This document shows, piece after piece, positions 8,268-15,831 of a stretch of DNA of 64,000 nt; position 1 is the first letter of the stretch; each line of letters starts with the position of its first letter. This DNA comes from Devosia sp. A16. Lineage in GTDB: Bacteria; Pseudomonadota; Alphaproteobacteria; Rhizobiales; Devosiaceae. Position numbers and translations under genes: made by a program. Location: NCBI RefSeq assembly GCF_001402915.1, contig NZ_CP012945.1, positions 4,441,501-4,505,500 of the forward strand, given 5' to 3'. The notes under the pieces are model-generated. The model was not told where the DNA came from, did no database searches, and saw only the letters and a list, made by a program, of their open reading frames with translations.

Positions 8268-8813
8268 ATGATGAGACGAAAAATGCGAGCATCTCTGCCG
8301 ACCATCGCACTTCTGCTGGCCTGCGGCGCGACGCCTGCGACGGCGGTGGAAATGGTCGACTCGCTATTTCAGGTGACCTACCACTACGCCGGTGACGACG
8401 AAGCGCTGAATGACACCCTGGTGCCGTTGCTCCCCGACAATGCCTGCTACAACTGGTACGCCAGGTTGGCCGCGGGCGATGCGCCGGCCACGGCGACCGA
8501 AACCCTGACATTGCCGGTTGCCCTCGCCGACTGGGGCACCCTTGCCACCGACACCGAGGACGGCATCGAGATTTCCGCAGACGGCAAGGTGGCGACACGG
8601 ACCTTCACCCCGGAACTCGACGCGGATGGCTGGTTCAGCCACAGCTGGTGTGTCGCCGCCGGCGATCCGGTCGGGGCGCACTCGATCGCCATTGCCGTCG
8701 ACGGAAAGATCCTCGTCACCTACGATTTCCAGGTCGTCCTGCCCGAGGACTATCCCTGGCCCGCCATCACTCAGCCGCAGCCGCGCGAGCGCAGCGTCGA
8801 CCACAGCTGGTGA
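8268..8813 (+). CDS. Secreted hypothetical protein
   Basis: No family is recognised. The 181-residue product has a signal peptide (basic MMRRKMRASL, then a hydrophobic stretch ending near TPATA), so the mature protein is probably periplasmic. The mature region is acidic, has two cysteines (NACYNWYARLA and HSWCVAAGD) that could form one disulphide, and looks like a beta sandwich with the YDFQVV strand near the end. The start could instead be the ATG at 8283, which has a closer purine-rich stretch; both give an export signal. A DUF1993 gene follows 32 bases downstream in the same direction, so the two may be cotranscribed. Confidence 0.65.
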   Translation: MMRRKMRASLPTIALLLACGATPATAVEMVDSLFQVTYHYAGDDEALNDTLVPLLPDNACYNWYARLAAGDAPATATETLTLPVALADWGTLATDTEDGIEISADGKVATRTFTPELDADGWFSHSWCVAAGDPVGAHSIAIAVDGKILVTYDFQVVLPEDYPWPAITQPQPRERSVDHSW

Positions 8814-8845
8814 TCACTCGCCTGACCGAAACCTGAGGACTATCG

Positions 8846-9349
8846 ATGTCGCTTTCCATGTACGCGATCACCGTTCCGGTGTTCACGCGCTATCTCAATA
8901 ACCTCGACGCCATTCTGGTGAAAGCCGAGGTCAACGCCGCCGAGCGCAAGATCAAGCCGGAAGTGCTGGTGTCGTCGCGGCTGGCTCCAGACATGCATCC
9001 GCTGGCCTTCCAGGTGCAATCGACCACCGACCGCATCAAGTTCACCCTGGCGCGGTTGACCGGCCGCACGCCGCCGAGCTGGGAAGACAATGAGACGACG
9101 CTGGCGGACCTGCGGGCCCGCGTCAAGAAGGCGCTCGAATTCGTCGCGACCTTCTCGGAGGCCGATCTCGCCGGCAGCGAAGGCAAGACGTTGACCCTCA
9201 AGGTGCGCGGTGAGGATACTCAGGTGCCGGCGATTGAGCACGTCACGCTCAACGCCGTGCCGCAGATATTCTTCCATATCACCTCGGCCTACGCGATCCT
9301 GCGCCACAACGGCGTGCCGATCGGCAAGCGCGACTTCACCGGCGGCTGA
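8846..9349 (+). CDS. DUF1993 family protein
   Basis: The 167-residue protein matches the DUF1993 pattern throughout. It opens MSLSMYAITVPVFTRYLNNLDAIL, shown here only in part as YLNNLDAIL, then has LAPDMHPLAFQVQ, ADLRARVKKALEF and a C-terminal NAVPQIFFHITSAYAILRHN that ends IGKRDFTGG. The fold is a four-helix bundle related to DinB and similar metal-binding hydrolase-like proteins. Histidines in MHPL and FHIT could serve as ligands. Its biochemical role is unknown. A GAGGAC sequence sits just upstream of ATG. Its end faces the minus-strand oxidoreductase gene across a repeat hairpin at 9361-9412. Confidence 0.85.
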   Translation: MSLSMYAITVPVFTRYLNNLDAILVKAEVNAAERKIKPEVLVSSRLAPDMHPLAFQVQSTTDRIKFTLARLTGRTPPSWEDNETTLADLRARVKKALEFVATFSEADLAGSEGKTLTLKVRGEDTQVPAIEHVTLNAVPQIFFHITSAYAILRHNGVPIGKRDFTGG

Positions 9350-9360
9350 GGTCGTGAGTG

Positions 9361-9412
9361 GGCAGTAGGCAGTCGGCAGTACATCTCTCCCGACTGCCGA
9401 CTGCCGACTGCA
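9361..9412. repeat. Inverted repeat between convergent genes
   Basis: GGCAGTAGGCAGTCGGCAGT (9361-9380) pairs with a run of GACTGCC units at 9392-9412 around a 12-base loop. It lies between two convergent genes and may stop transcription from both sides, though there is no T-tract. The GGCAGTC and GACTGCC units are themselves tandemly repeated. Confidence 0.6.
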
Positions 9413-9417
9413 GCGCC

Positions 9418-10077
9418 TCAGGAGTAGCGCTCTTCCTTCCACGGGTCGGCATGGTTGTGATAGCCGCGAACTTCCCAGAAGCCGCGGTGATCGCGCTCGG
9501 CGAACTCGATGCGCTTCAGCCATTTCGGGCTTTTCCAGAAGTAGAGATGCGGCACCACCAGCCGGACCGGGCCGCCATGGTCGCGGCTGAGCGGTTCGTT
9601 CTCCCAGCTGTGGGCGATCAGCGCCTGCTCGGAGGCGAAATCCTCGATCGCCATGTTCGTGGTATAGCCGTCGCTGGAGCTGAACAGCACGAAACGCGCC
9701 TCCGGCTTCACCCCCACTGCGTCCATCAGCTGGTGGGTCGTCACACCCTTCCAGTGGTTGTCATAGCGCGACCAACTGGTGACGCAGTGGATATCGCTGA
9801 GCCTGTCGACCTGCGGCTGCGCCAGCAGGTCGTCGAACGACCAGGTCTGCGGCCGCTCGACGGCACCGGCGATGTCGAGGCGCCAGACCTCGCGGGCGAC
9901 GTTCGGGGTCTGGCCCAGGTCGAGGATCGGCCAGTTCTTGACCAGATGCTGGCCAGGCGGCAGGCGGGCGTCCTCGGGACGCGACAGTTGCCCGGTCAGG
10001 AACTTGCCGAGTTCCGCCCAGCGCGATTTGGTCTTTGTGAGCTTGCTGTCTTCCGGGAGATCGTCGTCGCTGGACAT
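9418..10077 (-). CDS. Sulfite-oxidase-like molybdopterin oxidoreductase
   Basis: The 219-residue protein is a short, single-domain member of the sulfite oxidase/YedY molybdopterin fold (COG2041 group). Family marks are LVKNWPILDLGQTP, RLDIAGAVERPQTWSFDDL, DIHCVTSWSRYDNHWKGV (the cysteine is the expected molybdenum ligand), DFASEQALIAHSWENEPL and DHGGPVRLVVPHLYFWKSPKW, ending GFWEVRGYHNHADPWKEERY. There is no Tat or Sec signal peptide, so it is probably cytoplasmic, unlike YedY. The substrate is unknown. I chose ATG 10077 because GCGAGG lies before it; an ATG eight codons earlier has no such site. It also lacks the heme and dimerisation domains of true sulfite oxidases. Confidence 0.85.
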   Translation of the reverse strand: MSSDDDLPEDSKLTKTKSRWAELGKFLTGQLSRPEDARLPPGQHLVKNWPILDLGQTPNVAREVWRLDIAGAVERPQTWSFDDLLAQPQVDRLSDIHCVTSWSRYDNHWKGVTTHQLMDAVGVKPEARFVLFSSSDGYTTNMAIEDFASEQALIAHSWENEPLSRDHGGPVRLVVPHLYFWKSPKWLKRIEFAERDHRGFWEVRGYHNHADPWKEERYS

Positions 10078-10250
10078 GCTGGCCTCGCTGCTATGCTTCA
10101 AAGCTTCGCCGAGCGGTTCGGCAAGTCAATGGACATTCCTGCGTCGGCAGCCTGCCGCCGTTTGCATGTCCGATTATGGTCGGCCTGCCCATTGTGACGC
10201 CCTGGGACGGTCCCCATGTGTTCGGTATCGTTCAACATTGGAGCCTGAAG

Positions 10251-10907
10251 ATGCTGAACCCCGAAGACCGCCGCGCCATTGAAGGCCTGTTCGACCGGCT
10301 TGCCGATGTCGAGCGCCGCAACCCCGAGCGCGATCCCGAAGCGCAGGAGCTGATCGACCGCGAGATCGTGCGGCAGCCGGGCGCTCCGTATTACATGGCT
10401 CAAACCATCCTTGTGCAGCAGCATGCCCTCGAGGTTGCCGAGCGCCGCATCGCCGAGCTGGAGCGCCAAGCCGAGGAGCGTGGCCGCGGCGGTATGTTCG
10501 GCGGGCTCTTCGACGACGGCCATGGTCGCCAGAACCGCTATGAGGATAGTCGGCAGGTGCAGCGCAACCGCAATCCGTGGGATCGCCGCGAGGAGCCGGG
10601 CGAGGCTCGCGCCCAACGCGGGCAGATGGCGGCTGGCGGCGGGTTTCTCGCCGGAGCGGCACAGACGGCGCTCGGTGTTGCCGGCGGCGTGCTGCTCGGC
10701 AGCGCCATCGGCTCGCTGTTCGGTGCCGGCGGAGCCAACGCGGCCGAGAGTTCTGCAAGCGATGGGGCGGCGGCCGATGCCGGTAACGACAATGTCAACG
10801 ACCAGGATCAGGGCGCCGGCCAGGATGGCGGCGACCATGCCGGAGGCGACTGGGGCGATTTCGGCGGCGGCGACGGTGGTGGGTTCGACATGGGTGGGGA
10901 TTTCTGA
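10251..10907 (+). CDS. DUF2076 family protein
   Basis: The 218-residue product matches DUF2076, an uncharacterised family of Gram-negative bacteria. The N-terminal half is helical and charged (MLNPEDRRAIEGLFDRLAD, then APYYMAQTILVQQHALEVA). A middle segment carries a glycine-zipper-like hydrophobic stretch around residues 128-160 (GFLAGAAQTALGVAGGVLLG). The tail is acidic and glycine-rich (DWGDFGGGDGGGFD). It probably associates with the membrane or self-assembles, but no function is known. The start at 10251 follows GGAG by eight bases; an in-frame start at 10176 adds residues unlike the family. ExoD follows 52 bases downstream. Confidence 0.85.
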   Translation: MLNPEDRRAIEGLFDRLADVERRNPERDPEAQELIDREIVRQPGAPYYMAQTILVQQHALEVAERRIAELERQAEERGRGGMFGGLFDDGHGRQNRYEDSRQVQRNRNPWDRREEPGEARAQRGQMAAGGGFLAGAAQTALGVAGGVLLGSAIGSLFGAGGANAAESSASDGAAADAGNDNVNDQDQGAGQDGGDHAGGDWGDFGGGDGGGFDMGGDF

Positions 10908-10959
10908 CGCAGCCCTTGGGCTTGCCGGGGCGGGGAATCGTTGGGCATGATCACCGCCG

Positions 10960-11643
10960 ATGACAGAGCCGCATGCAGAAATTGACCTATCGAAAGTGGA
11001 CAAGGCCGAGGGCGCGGATCGCCTCTCGGCCATCCTCATGGCCATCGCCGCAGCCGAGGACCGCGATCGGATCTCCATCGGCGATCTGCTCGAGGCCTTG
11101 AAACGTCGGGCGCTCGGCGCCCTGATGTTCATCTTCGCCATCATCACGGCGCTGCCTATGCCGCCCGGCGTGTCGGCGATCGTCGGCGCACCGCTGGTCT
11201 TCCTGAGCGCTCAGCTGATGCTGGGGATGAACGCCTGGCTGCCGCGCATCATTACCGATCGCTCGCTGAGCCGGGTCGATTTCCATCGCGTCATGAAGGC
11301 CGCCTCGCCCTGGCTGGCGCGGGCGGAAGGCATCATGAGGCCGCGCCTCGAGTTCCTGGCCAAGCCGCCGGCGGTCTATTTCGCCGGCTTCGTCGCCTTC
11401 GTAATGGCGCTGCTGGTGCTGCTACCGATCCCCGGCGCCAACATGGCCCCTTCGATCGCCATCTGCATCATCGCGCTGGGGCTGCTCGAACGCGACGGCA
11501 TCTGGATCGTGCTGGGCGCCTTGGTGGGCATCGTCTCCACGGCGGTGGTCGCCGGGATCTACTGGGTCCTGATCAGCTGGGCGGTCGGCGTCGTGCTCAG
11601 CTTCTTTGGGCTGGGGGCACCGCCGCCGGCACCGGCGGTCTAG
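10960..11643 (+). CDS. exoD: ExoD-family membrane protein
   Basis: The 227-residue protein belongs to the ExoD family, first described in Sinorhizobium, where loss affects exopolysaccharide production and alkali tolerance. The soluble N-terminus (about residues 1-45) includes ISIGDLLEALKRRALGALMF. Then follow four or five hydrophobic helices with the family motifs IITALPMPPGVSAIVGAPL, LGMNAWLPR, LLPIPGANMAPSIAICIIAL and LLERDGIWIVLG. It should lie in the inner membrane. It is convergent with the cell-wall hydrolase gene, which ends only ten bases away. Confidence 0.88.
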   Translation: MTEPHAEIDLSKVDKAEGADRLSAILMAIAAAEDRDRISIGDLLEALKRRALGALMFIFAIITALPMPPGVSAIVGAPLVFLSAQLMLGMNAWLPRIITDRSLSRVDFHRVMKAASPWLARAEGIMRPRLEFLAKPPAVYFAGFVAFVMALLVLLPIPGANMAPSIAICIIALGLLERDGIWIVLGALVGIVSTAVVAGIYWVLISWAVGVVLSFFGLGAPPPAPAV

Positions 11644-11653
11644 CGCGAGGGCC

Positions 11654-12151
11654 TTACCAGTAGGCCAGCGCCGCAAACGGATCGTTGGTGAAAGTCCCGG
11701 CCTTACGCTTCTCGTAGAAATTGTTCCCGCCCGCTTCCAGCACGTAGAACATGTTGTTGTACGAGAAGCGGTAGCCGGCGGTGTGGAAGTGCTTCACATC
11801 GCGGGACAGCGTCGGGTGGCGGGCGCCGCGCAATACCTGGTCGGCAACGCTGTAGGCCATTGCCGCCGAGCGCTTCTCGGTCATCTTCTTCGACAACACG
11901 CCCGGGGCGAACTGGTTCTTCTGGCCCACCACACCGCAAACCGACTGCGGATAGCGCTTGTCGGCCACGCGGTTCATCACCACCGTGCCGACGGCAAGCA
12001 TGCCCTCTTCGCTCGAGCGATTGGACTCGAAGTACATGGCCCGCGCCAGGCAATCGCGTGAGGAAAGGCCGCCGAGGGAGAAAGTGGCGCAGCCGGCGAC
12101 GAGACTCAACAGCATCGGCGCCGCGAACAGCAGCTTGAGTGACCCAGCCAA
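11654..12151 (-). CDS. SleB/CwlJ-type cell wall hydrolase, probable lipoprotein
   Basis: The 165-residue protein has an export signal with a lipobox (LLSLVAGC, cysteine 21), so it is probably anchored to a membrane facing the periplasm. The rest is a Hydrolase_2 domain: ARAMYFESNRSSEEGMLAVG with the catalytic-type glutamate in YFE, VVMNRVADKRYPQSVCGVV, and QKNQFAP. In spore formers this domain is a lytic transglycosylase acting on peptidoglycan; in Hyphomicrobiales homologues remodel the wall during growth. The conserved end (TAGYRFSYNNMFYVLEAGGNNFYEK) follows the family. It is monocistronic in appearance, with a stem-loop just upstream that belongs to the preceding gene. Confidence 0.88.
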   Translation of the reverse strand: MAGSLKLLFAAPMLLSLVAGCATFSLGGLSSRDCLARAMYFESNRSSEEGMLAVGTVVMNRVADKRYPQSVCGVVGQKNQFAPGVLSKKMTEKRSAAMAYSVADQVLRGARHPTLSRDVKHFHTAGYRFSYNNMFYVLEAGGNNFYEKRKAGTFTNDPFAALAYW

Positions 12152-12181
12152 TGATGACTCCAGAACGCAGGATACAACTAA

Positions 12182-12210
12182 GGAGCCGGGCTGACGCCGC
12201 CCGTGCTCCC
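12182..12210 (-). terminator. Stem-loop after the 12250-12585 gene
   Basis: GGAGC-C-GGGC and GCCCG-TGCTCC pair with one bulge around a short loop, 40 bases past the stop codon of the minus-strand gene. On the minus strand it is followed by TTAGTTGT, which is a weak T-tract. It separates that gene from the hydrolase gene. Confidence 0.5.
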
Positions 12211-12249
12211 TAGAATGCGCGTACTGAAGTTAAGAGGACGTTGAGGATG

Positions 12250-12585
12250 TCAGCGCCGACGCGAACCGGATGCCATCAGCAGGCTGACCAGGCAGGCGAG
12301 ACCTACCATGGCCGCCACTGCCGGCGCAGGATCGCGGCGGACTGCCTTGCCGGCCCTCCAGGCCTGCTTTCCAAGGACTCTCGCCGCCACCGCGCCCTGA
12401 TGCATGGCGCTATCGGCCATGTCGTGCGCGAACTGGCTGACATCGTGACGGGCCCCGTCGCTGTAGCGCGCCAGGGCCTTGGATAGCTGGCCCGCATCTC
12501 GCGCTAGGCCCGCGAATTGCCGACCGAAGCGGTCCTGGGCCTCGTCGGTGAAGTGGGAAAGATCGAAACCGCGGGAATGGGCCAT
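12250..12585 (-). CDS. Small membrane-tail protein under a probable EcfG promoter
   Basis: No named family is certain. The 111-residue product has an amphipathic, helical, alanine-rich N-terminal two thirds (GFDLSHFTDEAQDRFGRQF, then ALARYSDGARHDVSQFAHDM). A single C-terminal membrane helix follows (PAVAAMVGLACLVSLLMA), ending in basic GSRRR. The layout is like DUF883/ElaB-type stress proteins that attach to the inner membrane by their tail, but sequence similarity by eye is weak. GAGGAGC lies six bases before ATG. A perfect GGAAC-N17-CGTT promoter sits 29 bases upstream, which points to induction by the alphaproteobacterial general stress response. Confidence 0.75.
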   Translation of the reverse strand: MAHSRGFDLSHFTDEAQDRFGRQFAGLARDAGQLSKALARYSDGARHDVSQFAHDMADSAMHQGAVAARVLGKQAWRAGKAVRRDPAPAVAAMVGLACLVSLLMASGSRRR

Positions 12586-12613
12586 GGCGATGCTCCTCAG
12601 TGTGTGAGGCGCT

Positions 12614-12639
12614 AACGCGGCAGTGGGTTTCAGGGTTCC
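12614..12639 (-). promoter_or_regulatory. EcfG-type (general stress) promoter
   Basis: Read on the minus strand, GGAAC at 12639-12635 and CGTT at 12617-12614 are separated by exactly 17 bases. This is the consensus for the alphaproteobacterial stress sigma factor EcfG. The -10 element lies 28 bases before the start codon at 12585, leaving room for a short leader with a good ribosome binding site. Confidence 0.7.
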
Positions 12640-12721
12640 TGAAACTGGGCGAGGGCAGGGCCACCAGCCGGTAGCTTCATCCTGCCCTCTACTTAAGCCC
12701 GATAAACTTGGTCCTGTTTCG

Positions 12722-12736
12722 TTAACGACAGGTTAA
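12722..12736. promoter_or_regulatory. CtrA-type box TTAA-N7-TTAA
   Basis: TTAACGACAGGTTAA is a perfect CtrA full-site match, followed by C as in the extended consensus. Its right half contains the stop codon of the DUF2189 gene. It lies about 140 bases upstream of the start of the 12250-12585 gene. The direct repeat GTTAACGACAG / GTTAACGAC makes up the site. Being far from the start, it could be fortuitous. Confidence 0.4.
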
Positions 12737-13536
12737 CGACTGCCGGCCGGAACCACGGCGCGGCGGTAGAGATGCCAGGTCGCATGGCCGAGCACCGGCA
12801 CCACGATGGCGAGCCCCACCAGGAGCGGGATAGACCCGAGGACCAGCAGGACGGCGACGATCAGGCCCCAGGCGGCGATCTGCACCGGGTTGCGCATCGT
12901 CACGCGGATCGAAGTCTGTACGGCGATCGCCGTTCCGAGGTCGCGATCGAGTAGCAACGGGATCGAGACCACCATGGTGGCCAGCACCGCAGCCGCAAAC
13001 AGGAAGCCGATAAGGTTGCCCCAGATCATCAGCTGTTGGCCCTGCGGCGTGGTCATCACCTCGTTGATGAAGGCCGTCAGGGTTGGCGGCGAGCCAGGTC
13101 CGAAGAAGGATTCATAGATGAACTGCGCCGTCATCAACCAGACGGTGAAGACGATCAGCATCATCACGCCCAGCGCGGCAATGGAGGCGAAAGCAGGGGT
13201 CTTGAACACATCGAAGGCCGCGCGCCAGTGCGTGTCGAGCCCTTGCTCCTGTCGCCGGCTCATCTCGTAGATGGGGAGCGCCAGGAACGGACCGACCAGC
13301 GCGAAGCCCGAGATCAAGGGAAACAGCAGCGGCCACGAGTTGTTGCCCGAGCTCCACACCGCGAGCATGGCGCCCACCAGGGGGTAGATCAGGCCCAGAA
13401 AGGCCAGGTGCGACGGTTTTTGCCAGAAGTCGCGCCAACCTTCGGCCAGCGCGCCGGTGAGATCGTCAAAGCCGATACGGCGAACCTCGGGAACCTCGAG
13501 CCGTTCGGCATTGGTGAGCACATGAAAGCCGACCAT
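12733..13536 (-). CDS. DUF2189 multi-pass membrane protein
   Basis: The 267-residue protein has the DUF2189 layout common in alphaproteobacteria. It starts with a short cytoplasmic N-terminus (VRRIGFDDLTGALAEGWRDF) and then has about six membrane helices, including LAFLGLIYPLVGAML, LLFPLISGFALVGPFLALP, FASIAALGVMMLIVF and AAWGLIVAVLLVLGSIPLLV. It ends GHATWHLYRRAVVP. Cytochrome-oxidase-associated roles have been proposed for some members, but the function is unknown. The second ATG (13536) is preferred because GAGGAGG lies six bases before it; from the ATG at 13542 there would be no spacing at all. It is divergent from a small membrane gene at 13793. Confidence 0.85.
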   Translation of the reverse strand: MVGFHVLTNAERLEVPEVRRIGFDDLTGALAEGWRDFWQKPSHLAFLGLIYPLVGAMLAVWSSGNNSWPLLFPLISGFALVGPFLALPIYEMSRRQEQGLDTHWRAAFDVFKTPAFASIAALGVMMLIVFTVWLMTAQFIYESFFGPGSPPTLTAFINEVMTTPQGQQLMIWGNLIGFLFAAAVLATMVVSIPLLLDRDLGTAIAVQTSIRVTMRNPVQIAAWGLIVAVLLVLGSIPLLVGLAIVVPVLGHATWHLYRRAVVPAGSR

Positions 13537-13792
13537 CTCCATCCTCCTCGAAATGGGGAGCCCAGGACGGTCGCCGCTTGGCGTTATTACGCGCCGGCGG
13601 AAACCGCCTCTGCGTCTCAGCCACCATCCTAGACCGGTTTTCCGCTCCTGTCGAAGTAAGCCTTTCGTGTGCGTCGGTGCGGTGGGTTCCGATTTCAAGG
13701 ACGGTGGCGGGACAAAAAGCCATGCTGCGGCGCCTTGATGCGCCGGTCTCGATGCCCAAATGCGTTGCAATCAATGAGAAAAGGGGATCGTG

Positions 13793-14107
13793 ATGACAGG
13801 CAAGGAAGGTGCGAGACTGCACCGGCAGTTCGACAGGATCGGCCGCGCTGTACCGGCTTCGACCGGCTTCCTGGCGTGGATCCGCAAGCCCTCGTCGCGG
13901 TTCGTGCGCATCCCGCTGGGCATCCTGCTGATCCTGGGGGGTATCTTCAGCTTCCTGCCGATTCTCGGGGCCTGGATGCTGCCGCTTGGTCTCTTCATTC
14001 TGGCACTGGATCTGCCGTTCCTGCAGGGCCCGCTGAACCGCTTGAGCTTCTGGGTGCAGCGGAAATGGACCAACTGGCGGCGGAGCCGCAGGAACAGGCA
14101 GGGATAG
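13793..14107 (+). CDS. Small membrane protein, PGPGW-like
   Basis: The 104-residue product has two adjacent membrane helices near residues 36-75 (VRIPLGILLILGGIFSFLP, then ILGAWMLPLGLFILALDLP) and a basic C-terminus (WRRSRRNRQG). The turn FLPILGAWMLPLGLF resembles the PGPGW family of small transmembrane proteins, which are sometimes wrongly labelled as tryptophan synthase subunits. The function is unknown. AGGGGA lies five bases before ATG; a GTG directly in front would add one residue. It is convergent with a GNAT gene. Confidence 0.7.
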   Translation: MTGKEGARLHRQFDRIGRAVPASTGFLAWIRKPSSRFVRIPLGILLILGGIFSFLPILGAWMLPLGLFILALDLPFLQGPLNRLSFWVQRKWTNWRRSRRNRQG

Positions 14108-14147
14108 GGTAGTCGTCGCGGTCTCGGCGTAAACGAAGCCCGAGCCG

Positions 14148-14636
14148 CTACGGCAGCGCAAGCATCGGCAAGATCAGGCCCCACCGCGTCTCCTGAGGTG
14201 ATCCGGACGGTTCGAAGCCGAGTTTCTTGTAGACGGCGATCGCCCGCTCGTTCGCCGGGTGAGGATCGGTGCCGATAACGGGAACCCCGCTATCGAAGAG
14301 AGCCCTCATCCGAGCCCGGATAAAGGCCGATCCATGCCCGACCCCGATCATCCCGGGGTCGCCGATATACTGATCTATTCCTCGCGCCCCCTGAGGAAGT
14401 CCGGCAAAGTGGTGATCTTCCCAACCATGAACGGTGTAGTCCTGCATATATGCGAACGGGCGTCCTGCGGTTGAGACAATCCAGCGCGCCACTCGGGGGT
14501 CAGCCAGGTCTTCCGCATCGTATGAGCCGTCGGGATCCCACCACTCGCGGACATGCGGGGTCGCTCGCCACGCGGCAAGCAACGGAAGATCGTCCACCGT
14601 CGCCTTGCGGAAACTGTACTGGTCTGCTGCCATCAT
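14148..14636 (-). CDS. GNAT acetyltransferase, AAC(6')-like
   Basis: The 162-residue protein is a GNAT-fold acetyltransferase that should transfer acetyl from acetyl-CoA to an amine. It begins YSFRKATVDDLPLLAAW and has HVREWWDPDG, ARWIVSTAGRPFAYMQDY, HFAGLPQGARGIDQYIGDP and the acetyl-CoA loop region VGHGSAFIRARM, ending NERAIAVYKKLGFEP. The REWW, PFAYMQDY and RGIDQYIG motifs are shared with the aminoglycoside 6'-N-acetyltransferase/IucB-type subgroup. Many chromosomal members of that subgroup do not confer resistance, so the substrate remains unknown. The first of two adjacent ATG codons has the better spacing to AGG. Confidence 0.87.
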   Translation of the reverse strand: MMAADQYSFRKATVDDLPLLAAWRATPHVREWWDPDGSYDAEDLADPRVARWIVSTAGRPFAYMQDYTVHGWEDHHFAGLPQGARGIDQYIGDPGMIGVGHGSAFIRARMRALFDSGVPVIGTDPHPANERAIAVYKKLGFEPSGSPQETRWGLILPMLALP

Positions 14637-14683
14637 CCGACTAGCCTAGCACGATCCGTCCGCACCGACGGGAGTTTCGGGGC

Positions 14684-15319
14684 TTATTCCAGCGTACCCG
14701 CTGAAAGTGCTGCCTCCAGCAAGTCGACGGCATGCGCCAGCTTCTCGTCAACGATATGCAGGTAGCGCGTCCAGTCGTCGAGGTGCCCCAACTCTTCGTC
14801 GCCGTCCGAGATGCCGCGCAGGGCGATAAGCGGCAGCCCGAAGCGCTGACAGGCACGCAGGACGGCGTAGGTCTCCATGTCGACCATATCGGCGTTGATC
14901 CGGTCATAGGCCTTGCCTGATACTACGTTGGCGCCGGTGGAGAGCGTTGCCTTGGCGATGTCAGGCACGAACGGCCCGAGCGGCATGACTGCGGGCTGAT
15001 CGAGCAGCGGGGTCACCCCGGGCGCGAATCCCAGCGGCGAGGCGTCCATATCGCGATAGTCGACAGAGCTCGCCTGATAGACGCTGGTCTGCTCCAGCTT
15101 TGCCGACCCCGCCGAACCGAGTGAGACCACCAGGGCCGGCAGCTTTCCTTCGAGCTCCAGTTTTGCCAGCGCGTGGGTGACGACAATGCCGGCCTCCACC
15201 GGTCCGACCCCCGTCATCAATGGCGTGATCCGCGACCTGAGGTGCGGGCCGTACTCGTTGTCGAGCGCCATGACGTAGAGGATGTCGGCCGAGCCGGCTG
15301 TGCGAGACGCAAAAGGCAT
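14684..15319 (-). CDS. 5'-methylthioadenosine/S-adenosylhomocysteine nucleosidase
   Basis: The 211-residue protein is a nucleoside phosphorylase-fold nucleosidase that should split methylthioadenosine or S-adenosylhomocysteine into adenine and the thioribose. Family marks are the early VMALDNEYGPHL (catalytic glutamate region), MTGVGPVEAGIVVTHAL, LVVSLGSAGSA, and VDMETYAVLRACQRFGLPL with the ribose-binding ME pair, followed by LRGISDGDEELGHLDDW with the catalytic-type aspartate in ISD. It is slightly shorter than E. coli MtnN. The gene stands alone, divergent from the VOC gene at 15394. A specificity for MTA versus SAH cannot be read by eye. Confidence 0.88.
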   Translation of the reverse strand: MPFASRTAGSADILYVMALDNEYGPHLRSRITPLMTGVGPVEAGIVVTHALAKLELEGKLPALVVSLGSAGSAKLEQTSVYQASSVDYRDMDASPLGFAPGVTPLLDQPAVMPLGPFVPDIAKATLSTGANVVSGKAYDRINADMVDMETYAVLRACQRFGLPLIALRGISDGDEELGHLDDWTRYLHIVDEKLAHAVDLLEAALSAGTLE

Positions 15320-15393
15320 GAGGACTCGTCCGGATGTTCAGGGCGGAGCCCGAGGCGTAAACTCCAGGGGCGGCTCATGCAACGGAGGACATC

Positions 15394-15777
15394 ATGCTTC
15401 TGTCCGATCATCGTGCCTACTCCACTATCCCGGCATCCAACCTTGCTCGCGCCAAGGCCTGGTACCGTGACAAGCTCGGCCTCGAACCGGCCCAGGAACT
15501 GCCGATCGGCATCGTCTATCGGCTTGCCGACGGCACCGGCTTCCAGCTCTACGAGACGCAGTTCGCCGGCACCGCCCAGAACACCGCCATGGCCTTCAGC
15601 TCGCGGGACGTCGCCGCCGATATGCAGATGCTGAGGGAGCGGGGCGTCAAGTTCGAGGAGTACGATTTACCTGGTCTCAAGACCGAGAACGGCATGGCCA
15701 GCATGGGCCCTTACCATGGCGCATGGTTCAAGGATTCCGAGGGCAACCTGCTGGCGATCGGCGACGAGCCGAACTGA
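15394..15777 (+). CDS. VOC-superfamily (glyoxalase-fold) protein
   Basis: The 127-residue protein is a single vicinal-oxygen-chelate domain with paired beta-alpha-beta-beta-beta units: YSTIPASNLARAKAWYRDKL at the start, GTGFQLYETQFAGTAQNTAM in the middle and a C-terminal AWFKDSEGNLLAIGDEP. Possible metal ligands are the E of LYE and the E of DSEGN, but the first histidine of true glyoxalase I is not evident. A close paralogue lies at 29257-29631, sharing the AWYRDKLG, FAGTA and LKTENG strings. GGAGGACATC precedes ATG. Substrate unknown; the family includes dioxygenases and antibiotic-binding proteins. Confidence 0.85.
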   Translation: MLLSDHRAYSTIPASNLARAKAWYRDKLGLEPAQELPIGIVYRLADGTGFQLYETQFAGTAQNTAMAFSSRDVAADMQMLRERGVKFEEYDLPGLKTENGMASMGPYHGAWFKDSEGNLLAIGDEPN

Positions 15778-15831
15778 GTTCTCCTCGCTCCGCATTGACA
15801 GCGCGTGCGGCGGACAACAGTCTGCCGCGCC

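Noticed and set aside
9418-10077. Periplasmic YedY/MsrP methionine sulfoxide reductase
   Set aside because: No Tat signal and no YedZ-type partner; only the broad sulfite-oxidase-like fold is supported.
14148-14636. Aminoglycoside resistance gene
   Set aside because: Only subgroup-level motifs are shared; no mobile context, and chromosomal relatives are common.
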